In this document: positions 24,013-32,760 of the stretch, one piece after another
How positions within the stretch are numbered: position 1 is the stretch's first letter
How the letters are laid out: each line of letters opens with the position of its first letter
Assembly: GCA_016932615.1 (NCBI GenBank)
Contig: JAFGCN010000027.1
Location: forward strand, 1-64,000
Source of the DNA: Candidatus Aenigmatarchaeota archaeon
GTDB lineage: Archaea; Aenigmatarchaeota; Aenigmatarchaeia; QMZS01
Length of the DNA: 64,000 nucleotides
Direction: 5' to 3'
Program-made: the position numbers and the translations under genes
The notes under the pieces: model-generated
Told to the model about the DNA's origin: nothing
Databases searched by the model: none
The model's input: the letters and a program-made list of their open reading frames with translations, nothing else

Positions 24013-24651
24013 CTAGAAAACCCGCTTAAACTCAACCTTCTCGACAGGAACGTATTTTTTCATAAGTTCCGCCACTCTTTGCTTCAGGGCTTCCGGAAGC
24101 TGGGTTTTCTCCTCGATTACTGCTACTTTCTCCTCAACCTTTACCGGGGCATCCTTGCAGAAGAATTCCGATATCGCCGCGGCTTTTTCAGGCGCGCCTT
24201 CGAGCTTCTTGTTGACTTTTACGACATACTCCACGTCCCTTCCCGCAAGGGGATTGTTGAAGTCAATCCTTACCCTTCCGGAGTTTACTGACTGGATTTT
24301 TGCCTTTACCTCGCCCATATCAAGAATCATTCCCGGGTAAGGCATAATCTTCTGCCGCCTCAACTCCGACTCGGACACGACTTTTATGAGGTCTGCCTTT
24401 CTTTCGCCAAACGCGTCTTTTGCCTCAAGCTCTATTTTTTTCTCCTCGCCCACTTTCATCTGCCTTATGGCATCTTCAAGACCTTTTATCACAAAGCCCT
24501 CGCCCATTATAATTTTGAGCGGACCGTAGCGGGCGTCCTTGTTGTAAATGTCCTTTTCTTTTGCAAGCGATTCGCTTGTAAGGTCAAAAATCTCTCCGGT
24601 GTCCTTTAAAGTCCCGGTATATTCGATTTCCACAAAGTCTCCGTCCTGCAT
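24013..24651 (-). CDS. FKBP-type peptidyl-prolyl cis-trans isomerase (SlyD-like)
   Basis: A 212-residue protein-folding enzyme. The N-terminal FKBP domain shows DFVEIEYTGTLKDTGEIFD, MGEGFVIKGLEDAIRQMKVGE and an insert-in-flap (IF) chaperone domain from KDAFGERKADLI to FNNPLAGRDVEYVVKV, as in SlyD and the archaeal long FKBPs. The C-terminal 60 residues are a helical extension seen in archaeal members. It would assist folding of cytoplasmic proteins. Confidence 0.92.
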   Translation of the reverse strand: MQDGDFVEIEYTGTLKDTGEIFDLTSESLAKEKDIYNKDARYGPLKIIMGEGFVIKGLEDAIRQMKVGEEKKIELEAKDAFGERKADLIKVVSESELRRQKIMPYPGMILDMGEVKAKIQSVNSGRVRIDFNNPLAGRDVEYVVKVNKKLEGAPEKAAAISEFFCKDAPVKVEEKVAVIEEKTQLPEALKQRVAELMKKYVPVEKVEFKRVF

Positions 24652-24764
24652 AACAAGACTTTGAAAAGTTTTAATTAGCCAGAAGCTCGCCAGGAAGGCA
24701 TCTTGACAATTCGGGCTGGATTTTGCCGACAGGTGTATTATTTTTAGGAAATGGGTCTTAAATT

Positions 24765-26180
24765 ATGTCCCGCCAGATTTACGAGGAAACCCTTCTCTTT
24801 GCAGGCATACTGAAATGGTCCCTTCTGGCAGGAGCAGTTGGGATTCTGGTAGGCCTTTCCACGGCATTCTTTCTCAGGGTTTTGGAATGGGCGCTCCGGC
24901 TTGGGGCAGGCCACCCGATGTATTTTCTCTTCCTCCCCTTTTCGCTGTTTCTGGTCGCTTTCATAAGAAAATATGTCTTTCCCGAGGCGGACGCATGCAG
25001 CACGGATGGGGTCATAAAATACGTGCACCACCTGAAGAAAATTCCGGCCATGTCGATTCCAAAGGCCTTTATTATGCCGATACTCACTATTGCTTCCGGC
25101 GGCTCCGCGGGAAAAGAAGCGCCGGCGGCGGATGTCGGCGCGGGTCTTGGCTCTCTTTTTGGGAGCTTCATGAACCTGAATGACGAAGACAGGCGAAAGC
25201 TTACTATCTGCGGCATAAGCGCGGGATTTGCGTCTGTCTTTGGAACGCCGATTGCAGGCGCGATTTTCGGAGTCGAAGTGCTTTTTATGGGAAGCCTTCT
25301 CTATGAAATTCTTCTGCCGGCGTTTATTGCGGGGGTTATTGGCTACCAGGTTTCTTCTGCAATGGGCATAACTTATTTTTACCAGCCAATTGACATTGTG
25401 CCTGTATTCAGCCAGAGCTTCTTTTTTGACCTTATAATTGCTGGACTGTTTTTTGGCGTGTGCTCAGCGTTTTTCATGTTTGCCTTGAAAAGCTGCAAGT
25501 CCTTTTCAGGCAAGTTCAACATCTGGGCACCCTTGAAGGGCTTTGTGGCGGGGCTTGTCCTGGTTGTCCTTGCATTCTCTTTTTCCACCCAGTATCTGGG
25601 CCTTGGCCTTGGCTCGGTGCAGTCCTCCTTGCAGGGAAACCCGGCCGACCCGGAAGCTTTCGCGCTTAAGACGATATTTACTTCGATAACTCTCGGATTT
25701 GGGGGAAGCGGGGGGGTAATCACTCCGGTGTTTTTTGTCGGGGCGACTTCAGGAAATTTTTTTGCGCAGGTTTTTAGTGAGGACATGGCCACCTTTTCTG
25801 CAATAGGGCTTGTCGCGGTTTTGGCGGGCGTTACCGGAACGCCGATTGCCGCAAGCATTCTTGCAGTCGAGCTTTTCGGCTCCCACGTCGCGCCTTACGC
25901 TGCAATTGGCTGCCTCATCAGTTTCATAGTCGTGGGAAACAGGAGCATTTTCCCTTCGCAGGTGACGTCGGTCAAGAGGACATATGTGCCTATAAGCATT
26001 GACGAGGAAATTGGAAGGGTCAAGCCCCACATTGACAAGGGCTACCAGCTCCTGGTGGGTGCGGGCGAAGCGCTGAGCGAAAAGGTGCGCCCGGGAAAGT
26101 ATGAATTTCGGAGGAAGACGCTGAAGCAGAAGATTTCCGACAAGGTGAAAAAGGCGAAAAGCTATGTCTGGGAGGACTGA
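24765..26180 (+). CDS. CLC-family chloride channel or Cl-/H+ antiporter
   Basis: A 471-residue integral membrane protein with about ten to twelve hydrophobic segments. The central filter sequence is SGGSAGKEAPAADVGAGLGS (residues 111-130), corresponding to the CLC GKEGP motif; the gating glutamate is E118, but the usual glycine after it is alanine. The second signature is GFGGSGGVITPVFFVGATSGN, and the internal repeat is visible in TPIAGAIFGVE and TPIAASILAVE. A charged C-terminal tail of about 70 residues lacks CBS domains. Whether it is a channel or an antiporter cannot be told. Confidence 0.9.
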   Translation: MSRQIYEETLLFAGILKWSLLAGAVGILVGLSTAFFLRVLEWALRLGAGHPMYFLFLPFSLFLVAFIRKYVFPEADACSTDGVIKYVHHLKKIPAMSIPKAFIMPILTIASGGSAGKEAPAADVGAGLGSLFGSFMNLNDEDRRKLTICGISAGFASVFGTPIAGAIFGVEVLFMGSLLYEILLPAFIAGVIGYQVSSAMGITYFYQPIDIVPVFSQSFFFDLIIAGLFFGVCSAFFMFALKSCKSFSGKFNIWAPLKGFVAGLVLVVLAFSFSTQYLGLGLGSVQSSLQGNPADPEAFALKTIFTSITLGFGGSGGVITPVFFVGATSGNFFAQVFSEDMATFSAIGLVAVLAGVTGTPIAASILAVELFGSHVAPYAAIGCLISFIVVGNRSIFPSQVTSVKRTYVPISIDEEIGRVKPHIDKGYQLLVGAGEALSEKVRPGKYEFRRKTLKQKISDKVKKAKSYVWED

Positions 26181-26242
26181 AAATTTTGCCTTTTTTGGAA
26201 TTTTTTAAAAAAGAAAAAATTGCTTTGCAGGTGTGGTTTGGG

Positions 26243-26548
26243 CTACTTTTTGGTCACTTTCTCTTCCTTTAGGACCATCTTTGCGATTAGGAATACAACT
26301 GCGGCTATTATGACGAAATTTATGAGCTCGGCCAGGAAAGGCCCCCACCCAATTATGACAGGGCCTAACGCAAAGGTTGCTGTTTTCCATGCGCCTCCGG
26401 GTATGAAAAACGTCACCACGGGCATTATGACATTGTCGACAAGGGACTTGACAAGAGCAGTTACTGCAACGCCCATTATGAACGCCACTGCAAGCCCCAC
26501 AACCTTGTATTCCTTCAGGAAATCCTTGAATTCTTTTACTAGTGCCAT
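26243..26548 (-). CDS. mscL: Large-conductance mechanosensitive channel MscL
   Basis: A 101-residue protein with the MscL layout: an N-terminal amphipathic helix (VKEFKDFLKEYKVVGLAVAF), a glycine- and alanine-rich first membrane helix ending VDNVIMPVV, a short outside loop with a GGAWKTATFALGP segment, a second helix (ELINFVIIAAVVFLIAKMV), and a short charged cytoplasmic tail. The channel pentamer releases solutes on sudden hypo-osmotic stress. The length is shorter than the bacterial 130-150 because the tail is cut back, as in many archaeal members. Confidence 0.92.
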   Translation of the reverse strand: MALVKEFKDFLKEYKVVGLAVAFIMGVAVTALVKSLVDNVIMPVVTFFIPGGAWKTATFALGPVIIGWGPFLAELINFVIIAAVVFLIAKMVLKEEKVTKK

Positions 26549-26612
26549 AATTATCCAAGTGCCTGCTATATATGCTGTTTGGGAGAGAGCCGCAGAATAA
26601 GTGAGGGGGTGT

Positions 26613-27170
26613 TTAGGAAAGTCTTAATTTTGGGTGCTTAGAGGAAAGTTTTGCACACCAAAGCGACTCAAACCAAAGTTTTTTTTCGGCAATTATTTCC
26701 AGCCCGTATTTTTTCTTCAGCATTTCCACTTGGTTAAAACTTGAAAGCAGAACTATTGCCTCGCCCGTATTTTCTAGGTGATTTCCGACATTCTGCAAAA
26801 ACCTTTCTGTCACCTCCTGCCCGTTCTTTCCGCCGCAGAGGCATTTTTCCCCCTTTCCCGGCAGGTATGGCGGGTTGAAGAAAACAAGGTCAAATTTTCC
26901 GGCTACTTTTTCGAACAGGTCGCTTTCGGCAAACTCGATGTTTTTTGCTCCTTTTTCCAATGCCTCCTTTTTTGCGCGCTTCAGGGCATCCGGATTGATG
27001 TCTATTGCGATAATCTTCCCTATTTTTGGGGAAAGTGCAATCGAGATGATTCCGCTTCCAGTGCCTATTTCAATCGCACTTTCAATTTTCCGGCTTCCAA
27101 TTTCCTTTTCGATGCACTCCAGAAGAAAGTAGGTGTCTTCGCCCCCCTCGTATACGATTTCCTTCTCCAT
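26613..27170 (-). CDS. HemK/PrmC-like protein glutamine methyltransferase
   Basis: A 185-residue SAM-dependent methyltransferase. The SAM-binding motif I is AIEIGTGSGIISIAL (about residues 32-46), followed by AIDINPDAL, and the catalytic NPPYLPG (about 99-105), which in the HemK family contacts the target glutamine. The short single-domain form resembles the eukaryotic and archaeal Mtq2/HemK2 group that methylates the GGQ glutamine of class I release factor aRF1, usually with a partner protein. The substrate is inferred from family. Confidence 0.82.
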   Translation of the reverse strand: MEKEIVYEGGEDTYFLLECIEKEIGSRKIESAIEIGTGSGIISIALSPKIGKIIAIDINPDALKRAKKEALEKGAKNIEFAESDLFEKVAGKFDLVFFNPPYLPGKGEKCLCGGKNGQEVTERFLQNVGNHLENTGEAIVLLSSFNQVEMLKKKYGLEIIAEKKLWFESLWCAKLSSKHPKLRLS

Positions 27171-27197
27171 ACTGATATATATGGCTGTTTTTTCTAG

Positions 27198-28286
27198 ATG
27201 ATTATGCCTAAGCGGTTTTTGTCGGCAGGCGTTTTTTCAGGTCACTTGCCAGTGCTTGCCCTTCTGCTTTTCCTGCTGTTCTCACAAGCTGCTTTTGCCC
27301 TGGAAGTTATTTCCGGAGATACTGTCTATGTAAGCGAGCCCATTCAGGATGATATATTCGTAACTGCAGGCACAATCTATGTGGATGCTCCCGTCAGCGG
27401 CGCAATACTTGGGGGAGGCAAGGTTGTGCTGAACGAGCCGGTTCAAGGAGACGTGCTGGCAATCGGCGGGGATATTGACGTTAATTCTGAGGTATATGGC
27501 CGGCTGGTTGCTATTGGGGGGACAGTTAACGTCAAGGGAAACGTTTCCACGAACCTGCTATTTGCTGGCGGCTCGGCAAAAATCCTTCCAGGCGCAGTTA
27601 TCGGGCGTGACGCAGTTTTCTATGCGGGGATGGTTTCAAATGAGGGGGAAGTTGGAGGTAATTTGAGAGTCGAGGGCGGAAACCTCGAAAACAACGGAAG
27701 CGCAGGAGAAGTTATCGTTAAAAAGAGTAACGGAACAAGCGACCTTGAGCTTTTGGCCCAGGCGCTAAACATTCTCCTTCTTGTGAGCATATTCGTAACC
27801 GGGCTTATAGTCCTGGCGGTATTTCCCTCTCTTTTCACCAGCACTGAGGAGACTGTCAGGGAGTCGCCGGTAAGGTCATTTCTCATGGGTTTTGTCCTTG
27901 CCTTTGTTTCCCCACTGCTTGTTATCCTGTTTCTCCTTTCCATAGTCGGCATCCCGGTCGCCTTTTTCCTTGCCCTTGCATTTGTCTTCTCACTCATGGT
28001 TTCCGTCCTCGTTATTTCTTATGCTGTTGGGGGGTACATTTTCCGCGCTCTTGGCTTGAAAAACCACAATTTTCTGGCCTATATCATCGGTTACTTCCTG
28101 TTTATCCTGGCGGTCAGGGAGCTTCCTTTTGGCGGGTGGCTTCTTGCTATATCGATGCTTATGGGCGGAGGGGCGCTGTACTTTGCCGGAAGGGAGGGAT
28201 TTGGCAGGAACAAGGGCTGGCGACTTCTGGCCGTTTTGAGGGAATTATGGCCGAAATTTTCGGGCAAAAAGCCCCCTTCAGAATAA
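27198..28286 (+). CDS. Bactofilin-like beta-solenoid protein with a polytopic membrane domain
   Basis: A 362-residue protein. It begins with a signal peptide or anchor (hydrophobic 17-35, ending QAAFA). Residues 36-175 form short hydrophobic repeats such as IFVTAGTIYVDAPVSGAI, GDVLAIGGDIDVNSEV and GRLVAIGGTVNVKGNV, the pattern of a polymer-forming cytoskeletal (bactofilin) solenoid, here outside the cell. Residues 185-330 contain about five membrane helices. This combination is known in uncharacterised archaeal and bacterial proteins; the function is unknown. An ATG at 27204 fits the TTATG start context better than the one at 27198. Confidence 0.7.
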   Translation: MIMPKRFLSAGVFSGHLPVLALLLFLLFSQAAFALEVISGDTVYVSEPIQDDIFVTAGTIYVDAPVSGAILGGGKVVLNEPVQGDVLAIGGDIDVNSEVYGRLVAIGGTVNVKGNVSTNLLFAGGSAKILPGAVIGRDAVFYAGMVSNEGEVGGNLRVEGGNLENNGSAGEVIVKKSNGTSDLELLAQALNILLLVSIFVTGLIVLAVFPSLFTSTEETVRESPVRSFLMGFVLAFVSPLLVILFLLSIVGIPVAFFLALAFVFSLMVSVLVISYAVGGYIFRALGLKNHNFLAYIIGYFLFILAVRELPFGGWLLAISMLMGGGALYFAGREGFGRNKGWRLLAVLRELWPKFSGKKPPSE

Positions 28287-28338
28287 CACCCGCCCCTGCG
28301 GGAATATCTGGCTAATTTATTTCTTTCGGCTCTATGTT

Positions 28339-28716
28339 ATGGGAAAGGTCAGGAACAGGAAGTTTCGCGGTTCAAACACCTGCGGATACGGGTCTAAGAA
28401 AAAGCACCGGGGAAAGGGCTCAAGAGGAGGAGTCGGCTTTGCGGGCTCTAAAAAGCACAGGATGCAGATGTTCAAGATGAAGTGCCCGGAGCACTACGAC
28501 CACAGGGCTTTGAAAAAGAAGGCAGTATGCAGAGTCATAAACCTGGAAGACCTTAATAAGTTCGAAACGCCTGAGGTAAACCTGACCGAAATGGGCTATG
28601 AAAAGCTCCTTGGCTTGGGCGAGCCGAAAAAGAAGCTTAAAGTCACCGTTGCCCGATGGAGCAAATCCGCCGAGGAAAAGATAAAGGCAGCAGGCGGCGA
28701 GATAATTGAAGGTTAG
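28339..28716 (+). CDS. rpl15: 50S ribosomal protein L15 (uL15)
   Basis: A 125-residue protein of the large subunit. The N-terminus is the basic Gly-rich MGKVRNRKFRGSNTCGYGSK and KKHRGKGSRGGVGFAGSKKH typical of L15, followed by a globular domain with VCRVINLEDLNKF and a C-terminal KIKAAGGEIIEG. In most archaea uL15 is directly followed by secY; here secY lies 2.7 kb downstream with secreted and HD-domain genes between. The gene has its own leaderless-like promoter. Confidence 0.93.
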   Translation: MGKVRNRKFRGSNTCGYGSKKKHRGKGSRGGVGFAGSKKHRMQMFKMKCPEHYDHRALKKKAVCRVINLEDLNKFETPEVNLTEMGYEKLLGLGEPKKKLKVTVARWSKSAEEKIKAAGGEIIEG

Positions 28717-28819
28717 CTCATAGTATACTTTACTTCTGGATGATTTTCTCTTCTGGGATAATATCCTATTCTTTTTGGCTTTTAAAACTATTTATTCTTT
28801 TAAAGTAGCAATTATTTAG

Positions 28820-29317
28820 GTGAAAAAGATGGCAGGTATCAATAATTCGGAGATAGTTCATGTAGGGTTGCCTTCAGATAAAGGCATGGTCACCATCAAT
28901 AGAACTGGAGACACATACCTCATTAACTTTTCAAGGATTATTGGAGACAGAAGCTATAGTTCAAATCTGGAGCTGGGTGATGGTCGTATCCTTAGGTATT
29001 CTTCCTGGGTTGATGCTGACGAGCATAGGGCTATCCCTGGGTCTAGTACTACCCTTACAGAGGGTATTATCTCGGAGGGGTATTATGGATATAATGACAC
29101 TTCGTATGATTCTAGGTTGGGCCGTGCGAGAGATAGATTGAAAGATATGCGATTGCTTCAGGAATCGATCCTGCCGGCTCAGGTTCCGGAATTGGACCAG
29201 GCGGTACTTACTTTGGGCCTGATTGCCTCAGATATGGGTAACCCTCTTAGCAATCTCGAATATACACCAACTACACCTCCACCAAGCCCTCTGTCGGATA
29301 GGCCGTTTGTAGGATAG
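28820..29317 (+). CDS. Unknown protein, 165 residues
   Basis: The frame starts at GTG 28820 or ATG 28829; ATTTATTCTTTTAAAG upstream could be the promoter. There is no signal peptide and no membrane helix. The first 90 residues look like beta-strands (VHVGLPSDKGMVTINRTGDT and YLINFSRIIG), followed by a helical segment and a Pro/Thr-rich C-terminal tail (TPTTPPPSPLSD). I recognise no family. It is inserted between uL15 and secY. Confidence 0.5.
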   Translation: MKKMAGINNSEIVHVGLPSDKGMVTINRTGDTYLINFSRIIGDRSYSSNLELGDGRILRYSSWVDADEHRAIPGSSTTLTEGIISEGYYGYNDTSYDSRLGRARDRLKDMRLLQESILPAQVPELDQAVLTLGLIASDMGNPLSNLEYTPTTPPPSPLSDRPFVG

Positions 29318-29503
29318 TCTTTGTTAGTTTAAGAGGGCGAATAATTGAAGGGTGATTTTGGCGTTTGTCGCTTTCTGATGGATAATTGTTGGACTATTCT
29401 GTCTATTTTTCCCTTCTTGTTTGCCAAGGGTAGCCAAATAGACCAGGCCCGTATCTTTGAAGGGCACCCATAAAAACAGTTTAATAAGGGCTATAAGTAG
29501 CTA

Positions 29504-29564
29504 GGGGGTCTTATTCGTCACGAAACGTATTTTTTACAGACCCCTCCTTTTTGTGAGGGGTTTT
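29504..29564 (+). promoter_or_regulatory. Attenuator-like pair of alternative hairpins
   Basis: GGGGGTCT (29504-29511) pairs with AGACCCCT (29538-29545). CCCCTC (29541-29546) pairs instead with GAGGGG (29555-29560), which is followed by TTTT. The shared bases 29541-29545 make the two folds exclusive. A small TTCG-TCA-CGAA hairpin lies in the first loop. The function is inferred from geometry only. Confidence 0.45.
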
Positions 29565-29756
29565 CATAGCGCGCCAATTATGTTGCCTTGCAGTAGTTTC
29601 TATCTCTAAGGATGTGCTTTTTTCCCGATATGCATCTCCTCTCAGTTTCCAGCCATTTGCCTTGTAAATAACTACCCTTTAGTAAAATTACAAAGTAAGC
29701 TACCTCTAAAATGGCTCTAAACGTCAATTAGCCGGCTTTTAAGCGGTTTGGTGGTG

Positions 29757-29764
29757 TATATAAG
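29757..29764 (+). promoter_or_regulatory. TATA box of the cysteine-repeat gene
   Basis: TATATAAG lies 29 bp before the GTG at 29786 and 38 bp before the ATG at 29795. Transcription would start close to 29783, supporting the GTG start as a leaderless one or the ATG with a very short leader. Confidence 0.5.
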
Positions 29765-29785
29765 CTAAATATACATTATTATTTA

Positions 29786-30742
29786 GTGACAACTATGAAA
29801 GTAACCACTATTTGGTTGGACCTACTTGCCTTAGCAATAGTCGCAGGAATAGTCCTGCCGGGATTTGCAATGGCAGAAGGGCGCAGCGATGTAGAGACAG
29901 GAATTGCCTGGGCAAGACCATATTATCTTGCAATGCTTTCGGCCAGAGCTGAAACTGGAGCATGCCTTGATGAATTGGCAGTTTGCAACGAAACTCTCAA
30001 TAAAACCCAGACAAAGCTTAAAAGGGTTATGAAACCACGCTCAAGCGGGCCCATAACCTCAGAAGGGCAGCGCTACTATGATATGTGGCAGTCATGCCTT
30101 AGCGGAAGCCCAAATGGAGAAGGCACCGAGTGTGAGGACTGCACACCCGCAAACGAGGAGAACTGTGAGCAGTATTGCCCAGAACAGGACTGCGAGACAG
30201 ATGAATGCACCCCGGTAAATGAGGAAACCTGCAGCGAATACATAAACGAGGATACTTGTGCGCAATACTTCCCAGAGGAAGAAGGATGCACCCCGGTTAA
30301 CTACCAGACATGCCGGCCTTACATCAACGCTAACACCTGCAGCGGATACATCAACGCTAACACATGCAGACCTTACGTAAACATGAATTCCTGCAGACCC
30401 TACATAAACATGAACACCTGCAGCGGATACATCAACGCCAACACCTGCAAGCCATACATAAATGAAGACTCCTGTGAGGAATATTGCCCGGACCAGGCCT
30501 GCAACGAGATAGAGATAGAAGTAACGCTTGACAAGTCAGAATCAATAACAATTGATGGAACAAAACTGACTTCTTCAGGGACAGAAACTTCGTGCGGACA
30601 TAAGAAGGTAACAATAAATGGCGTCAAGATTGCAGAGCACGCAAGCCATACGTTTGGTCAGGTAACTGTTAAGGTAGAGGACATATCCGGAAATACTGCA
30701 GATTTAGAAATCTCAATTCAGGACTGCACGGATGAAAGATAA
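29786..30742 (+). CDS. Secreted protein with tandem 9-residue cysteine repeats
   Basis: A 318-residue protein. Residues 7-30 are a signal peptide ending PGFAMA. Residues 31-110 are helical with few cysteines. From about 116 to 238 cysteines recur; between 175 and 237 there are seven near-identical 9-residue units of the form (T/S)C-x-x-Y-(I/V)-N-x-N, for example TCRPYINAN, TCSGYINAN and TCKPYINED, with the last, SCEEYCPDQ, diverged. Each has one Cys and one Tyr at fixed positions. The C-terminal 80 residues are beta-rich (VTLDKSESITIDGTKL). Predicted extracellular; no known family. Confidence 0.65.
   Translation: MTTMKVTTIWLDLLALAIVAGIVLPGFAMAEGRSDVETGIAWARPYYLAMLSARAETGACLDELAVCNETLNKTQTKLKRVMKPRSSGPITSEGQRYYDMWQSCLSGSPNGEGTECEDCTPANEENCEQYCPEQDCETDECTPVNEETCSEYINEDTCAQYFPEEEGCTPVNYQTCRPYINANTCSGYINANTCRPYVNMNSCRPYINMNTCSGYINANTCKPYINEDSCEEYCPDQACNEIEIEVTLDKSESITIDGTKLTSSGTETSCGHKKVTINGVKIAEHASHTFGQVTVKVEDISGNTADLEISIQDCTDER
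30308..30469 (+). repeat. Six tandem 27-bp coding repeats
   Basis: The units encode TCRPYINAN, TCSGYINAN, TCRPYVNMN, SCRPYINMN, TCSGYINAN and TCKPYINED. They are contiguous, in frame and without spacers, so this is an expandable coding minisatellite and not a CRISPR array. Confidence 0.8.
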
Positions 30743-30768
30743 TTTTCTTTTGAGGTTTTGTAATAGTT

Positions 30769-31326
30769 TTACAAGAGAGCTTTCTTTATTGCTTCATATT
30801 TTTCGCTAAGCATTTCCTGTGCCTCAGGCATAAGCTTTTCCCAGCTTCTTTCAAGCTTTCCCAAAACCCAGTCCCTGCCTTCATCTATTCCCATTTCGTG
30901 CTTTGTGTAGGCAAGGTAGAGCAGGGAAGCGACATTGTCAAAATGCGCCATGGCGTCGCTACTGGCGACAATTTCGGCCTCAAGGGTCTCTCTTGGAATG
31001 TTTTTGCTTGCCCGGTGGGCCAGAATGCAGTGCTGCACGCGCTTTATGCGGTCTTCAGGGTAGTACATACTATAAAGGACCTCTCCGGCAAGCCGGGCGC
31101 TGTGTATGTGGTGCTCTGGGTATAGCTCTTTGTCCAGAACAGATGAATAATCGTGAAAAAGGGCTCCAAGCTCGCAGATTTCCTCGTCACCGCCGGTCTT
31201 TCGTGCCAGGGCTTTAGAGTATTTTACGACCGACTCTATGTGGTGCGTCCACGCCCCGTAGCCATAGGCATTGTTTTCACTCCTACAGGCCGATTCCACG
31301 AGGTTTCTGGCTTCTTCAGCAATCAT
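30769..31326 (-). CDS. HD-domain phosphohydrolase
   Basis: A 185-residue HD-superfamily protein. The metal ligands are visible: WTHHIESVVKYSKALA (first His), GALFHDYSS (His-Asp doublet), and the later HIHSARLAGEVL and ILAHRAS histidines, ending with SSDAMAHFDN. This is the layout of stand-alone HD/HDIG hydrolases that act on nucleotides or phosphorylated substrates; the specific substrate is unknown. It is antisense between two plus-strand genes and lies within the segment separating uL15 from secY. Confidence 0.8.
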   Translation of the reverse strand: MIAEEARNLVESACRSENNAYGYGAWTHHIESVVKYSKALARKTGGDEEICELGALFHDYSSVLDKELYPEHHIHSARLAGEVLYSMYYPEDRIKRVQHCILAHRASKNIPRETLEAEIVASSDAMAHFDNVASLLYLAYTKHEMGIDEGRDWVLGKLERSWEKLMPEAQEMLSEKYEAIKKALL

Positions 31327-31392
31327 AAGCTTATAAGGAAAGCTTTATCTACGATTCTTTCGAGCAATTATTATTTTTAAAAGAGTTATTTA

Positions 31393-32760
31393 ATGAACCT
31401 AGTGAACAAGATGCCGGGAGTCGTAAACCCTAAATCCCGGCTTAACTTCAAGGACCGGCTTAAATGGACTGTGCTTGTTCTTGTTCTTTTCTTTTTGATG
31501 GGTGAGACCCCGCTTATCGGAGTCGCACAGCAAAGCTATGATTACTTCAAGAATATATCCGTGCTTTTGGGTTCAGAATTCGGGACTCTTGGGACACTTG
31601 GTATTGGCCCGATTGTTACCGCTTCCATTCTTCTTCAGGTTTTGGTCGGGGCCAAGATTCTTGGTTGGGACCTGAGCAAAAGGGAAGGTAGGGTCAAGTT
31701 CCAGGGCACGCAGAAAATGCTTGCAATCGCTTTTTGTTTCCTTGAAGGTTTTGCGTACGTAATGTTTGGGGCCGTACAGGCGGAAGTTCCGTCAATGGTC
31801 CTGTTTGTTGGCCTGCAGATTGCGGCAGGCGGCCTTATAATCCTATTCCTTGATGAGGTAAGCACAAAATGGGGCCTTGGGCCGGGTGTTTCCCTGTTTA
31901 TTGCCGCAGGGGTTTCTAAAGTCATATTTGTCCGGATGCTGTCCGTTGTCCCATCAGGAGAATACTTTGCAGGCGCCATTCCAAGCCTTCTTGCAAGCCT
32001 TCCCGTGGGAAGAATTGACTTGGCCGCATTTTACCTGACCGCCATTCTTGCAACGGTTCTTATATTTGCCCTTTCATTGTTCGCACAGTCCATAAAGGTT
32101 GAAATCCCTCTTGCTTTCTCGCAGGTGAGGGGCTTTGGAAGAAGGTGGCCTTTAAACCTGTTCTATACCTCCAACATGCCGGTAATCCTTGCTTCTGCCT
32201 TCCTTATTAACATTTCCCTTTTCGGCTCAATTCTCGATAATCAGGGCATAACATCTATTCTTGGCACTTATGATGATACCACGGGCCAGCCGATAAGCGG
32301 GCTTGGTTATTACCTTTCAGCGCCGCACAACCTTCTTCCAACAGTAATGTCTGGCCTTGTGTCCGGAGCAGAGATTCCTACCGCAGAGTTTGTGCGTGCG
32401 ATAACCTATACGATATTCCTGACGGCTCTTTGCGTCGTATTTGCCTTCTTCTGGGTCGAAACCACCAATATGGGCCCTGAGCCGGTGGCAGACCAGATTA
32501 CTTCGGTTGGTATGCAGATTCCGGGCTTTAGAAAGGACAAGAGAATCCTGGTTGGGATTCTGTCGAAATATATTTACCCGCTTACAATAATGGGCGCCAT
32601 TGCCGTTGGGCTTCTGGCAGCCATTGCCGACCTTACCGGCGCTTTTGGAACCGGAACCGGAATCCTTCTTACGGTAATGATTCTCTACAACTTCTACGAG
32701 AGAATCGGCCAGCAGTATGCTGAAGACATGAACCCTGCGGTCAGGAAGTTCTTCGAATAA
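31393..32760 (+). CDS. secY: Preprotein translocase subunit SecY
   Basis: A 455-residue channel subunit of the Sec translocon with ten membrane helices. Features: the N-terminal KDRLKWTVLVLVLFFLMGETPLIG, in parts LKWTVLVL and GETPLIGV, the plug region after it, GTLGIGPIVTASI, the long cytoplasmic loop with PLAFSQVRGFGRRWPLNLFY, given as RGFGRRWPLN, and the C-terminal IGQQYAEDMNPAVRKF. It exports the many signal-peptide proteins encoded nearby. A TATA-like TTTTTAAAAG precedes the start. Terminator-like hairpins follow. Confidence 0.95.
   Translation: MNLVNKMPGVVNPKSRLNFKDRLKWTVLVLVLFFLMGETPLIGVAQQSYDYFKNISVLLGSEFGTLGTLGIGPIVTASILLQVLVGAKILGWDLSKREGRVKFQGTQKMLAIAFCFLEGFAYVMFGAVQAEVPSMVLFVGLQIAAGGLIILFLDEVSTKWGLGPGVSLFIAAGVSKVIFVRMLSVVPSGEYFAGAIPSLLASLPVGRIDLAAFYLTAILATVLIFALSLFAQSIKVEIPLAFSQVRGFGRRWPLNLFYTSNMPVILASAFLINISLFGSILDNQGITSILGTYDDTTGQPISGLGYYLSAPHNLLPTVMSGLVSGAEIPTAEFVRAITYTIFLTALCVVFAFFWVETTNMGPEPVADQITSVGMQIPGFRKDKRILVGILSKYIYPLTIMGAIAVGLLAAIADLTGAFGTGTGILLTVMILYNFYERIGQQYAEDMNPAVRKFFE

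Larger units (their letters stand above)
29318..29785 (+). other. 468-bp gap without a protein gene; holds a hairpin switch and a promoter
   Basis: No ORF of note in any frame. The left 140 bp show nothing definite. At 29504-29564 there are two mutually exclusive stems resembling an antiterminator and a terminator. TTTAATAAG and GCTATAAG at about 29480-29500 could be TATA elements for a short RNA. A clear TATATAAG at 29757-29764 serves the next gene. A small non-coding RNA is the best guess. Confidence 0.5.

Noticed and set aside
26205-26558. 117-codon frame overlapping mscL on the same strand
   Set aside because: It overlaps the MscL coding region in another frame and is rich in Cys, Arg and His as shadow frames are.
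30308-30469. Tandem 27-bp repeats as a CRISPR array
   Set aside because: The units are contiguous, without spacers, and encode an in-frame peptide repeat; no cas genes are nearby.
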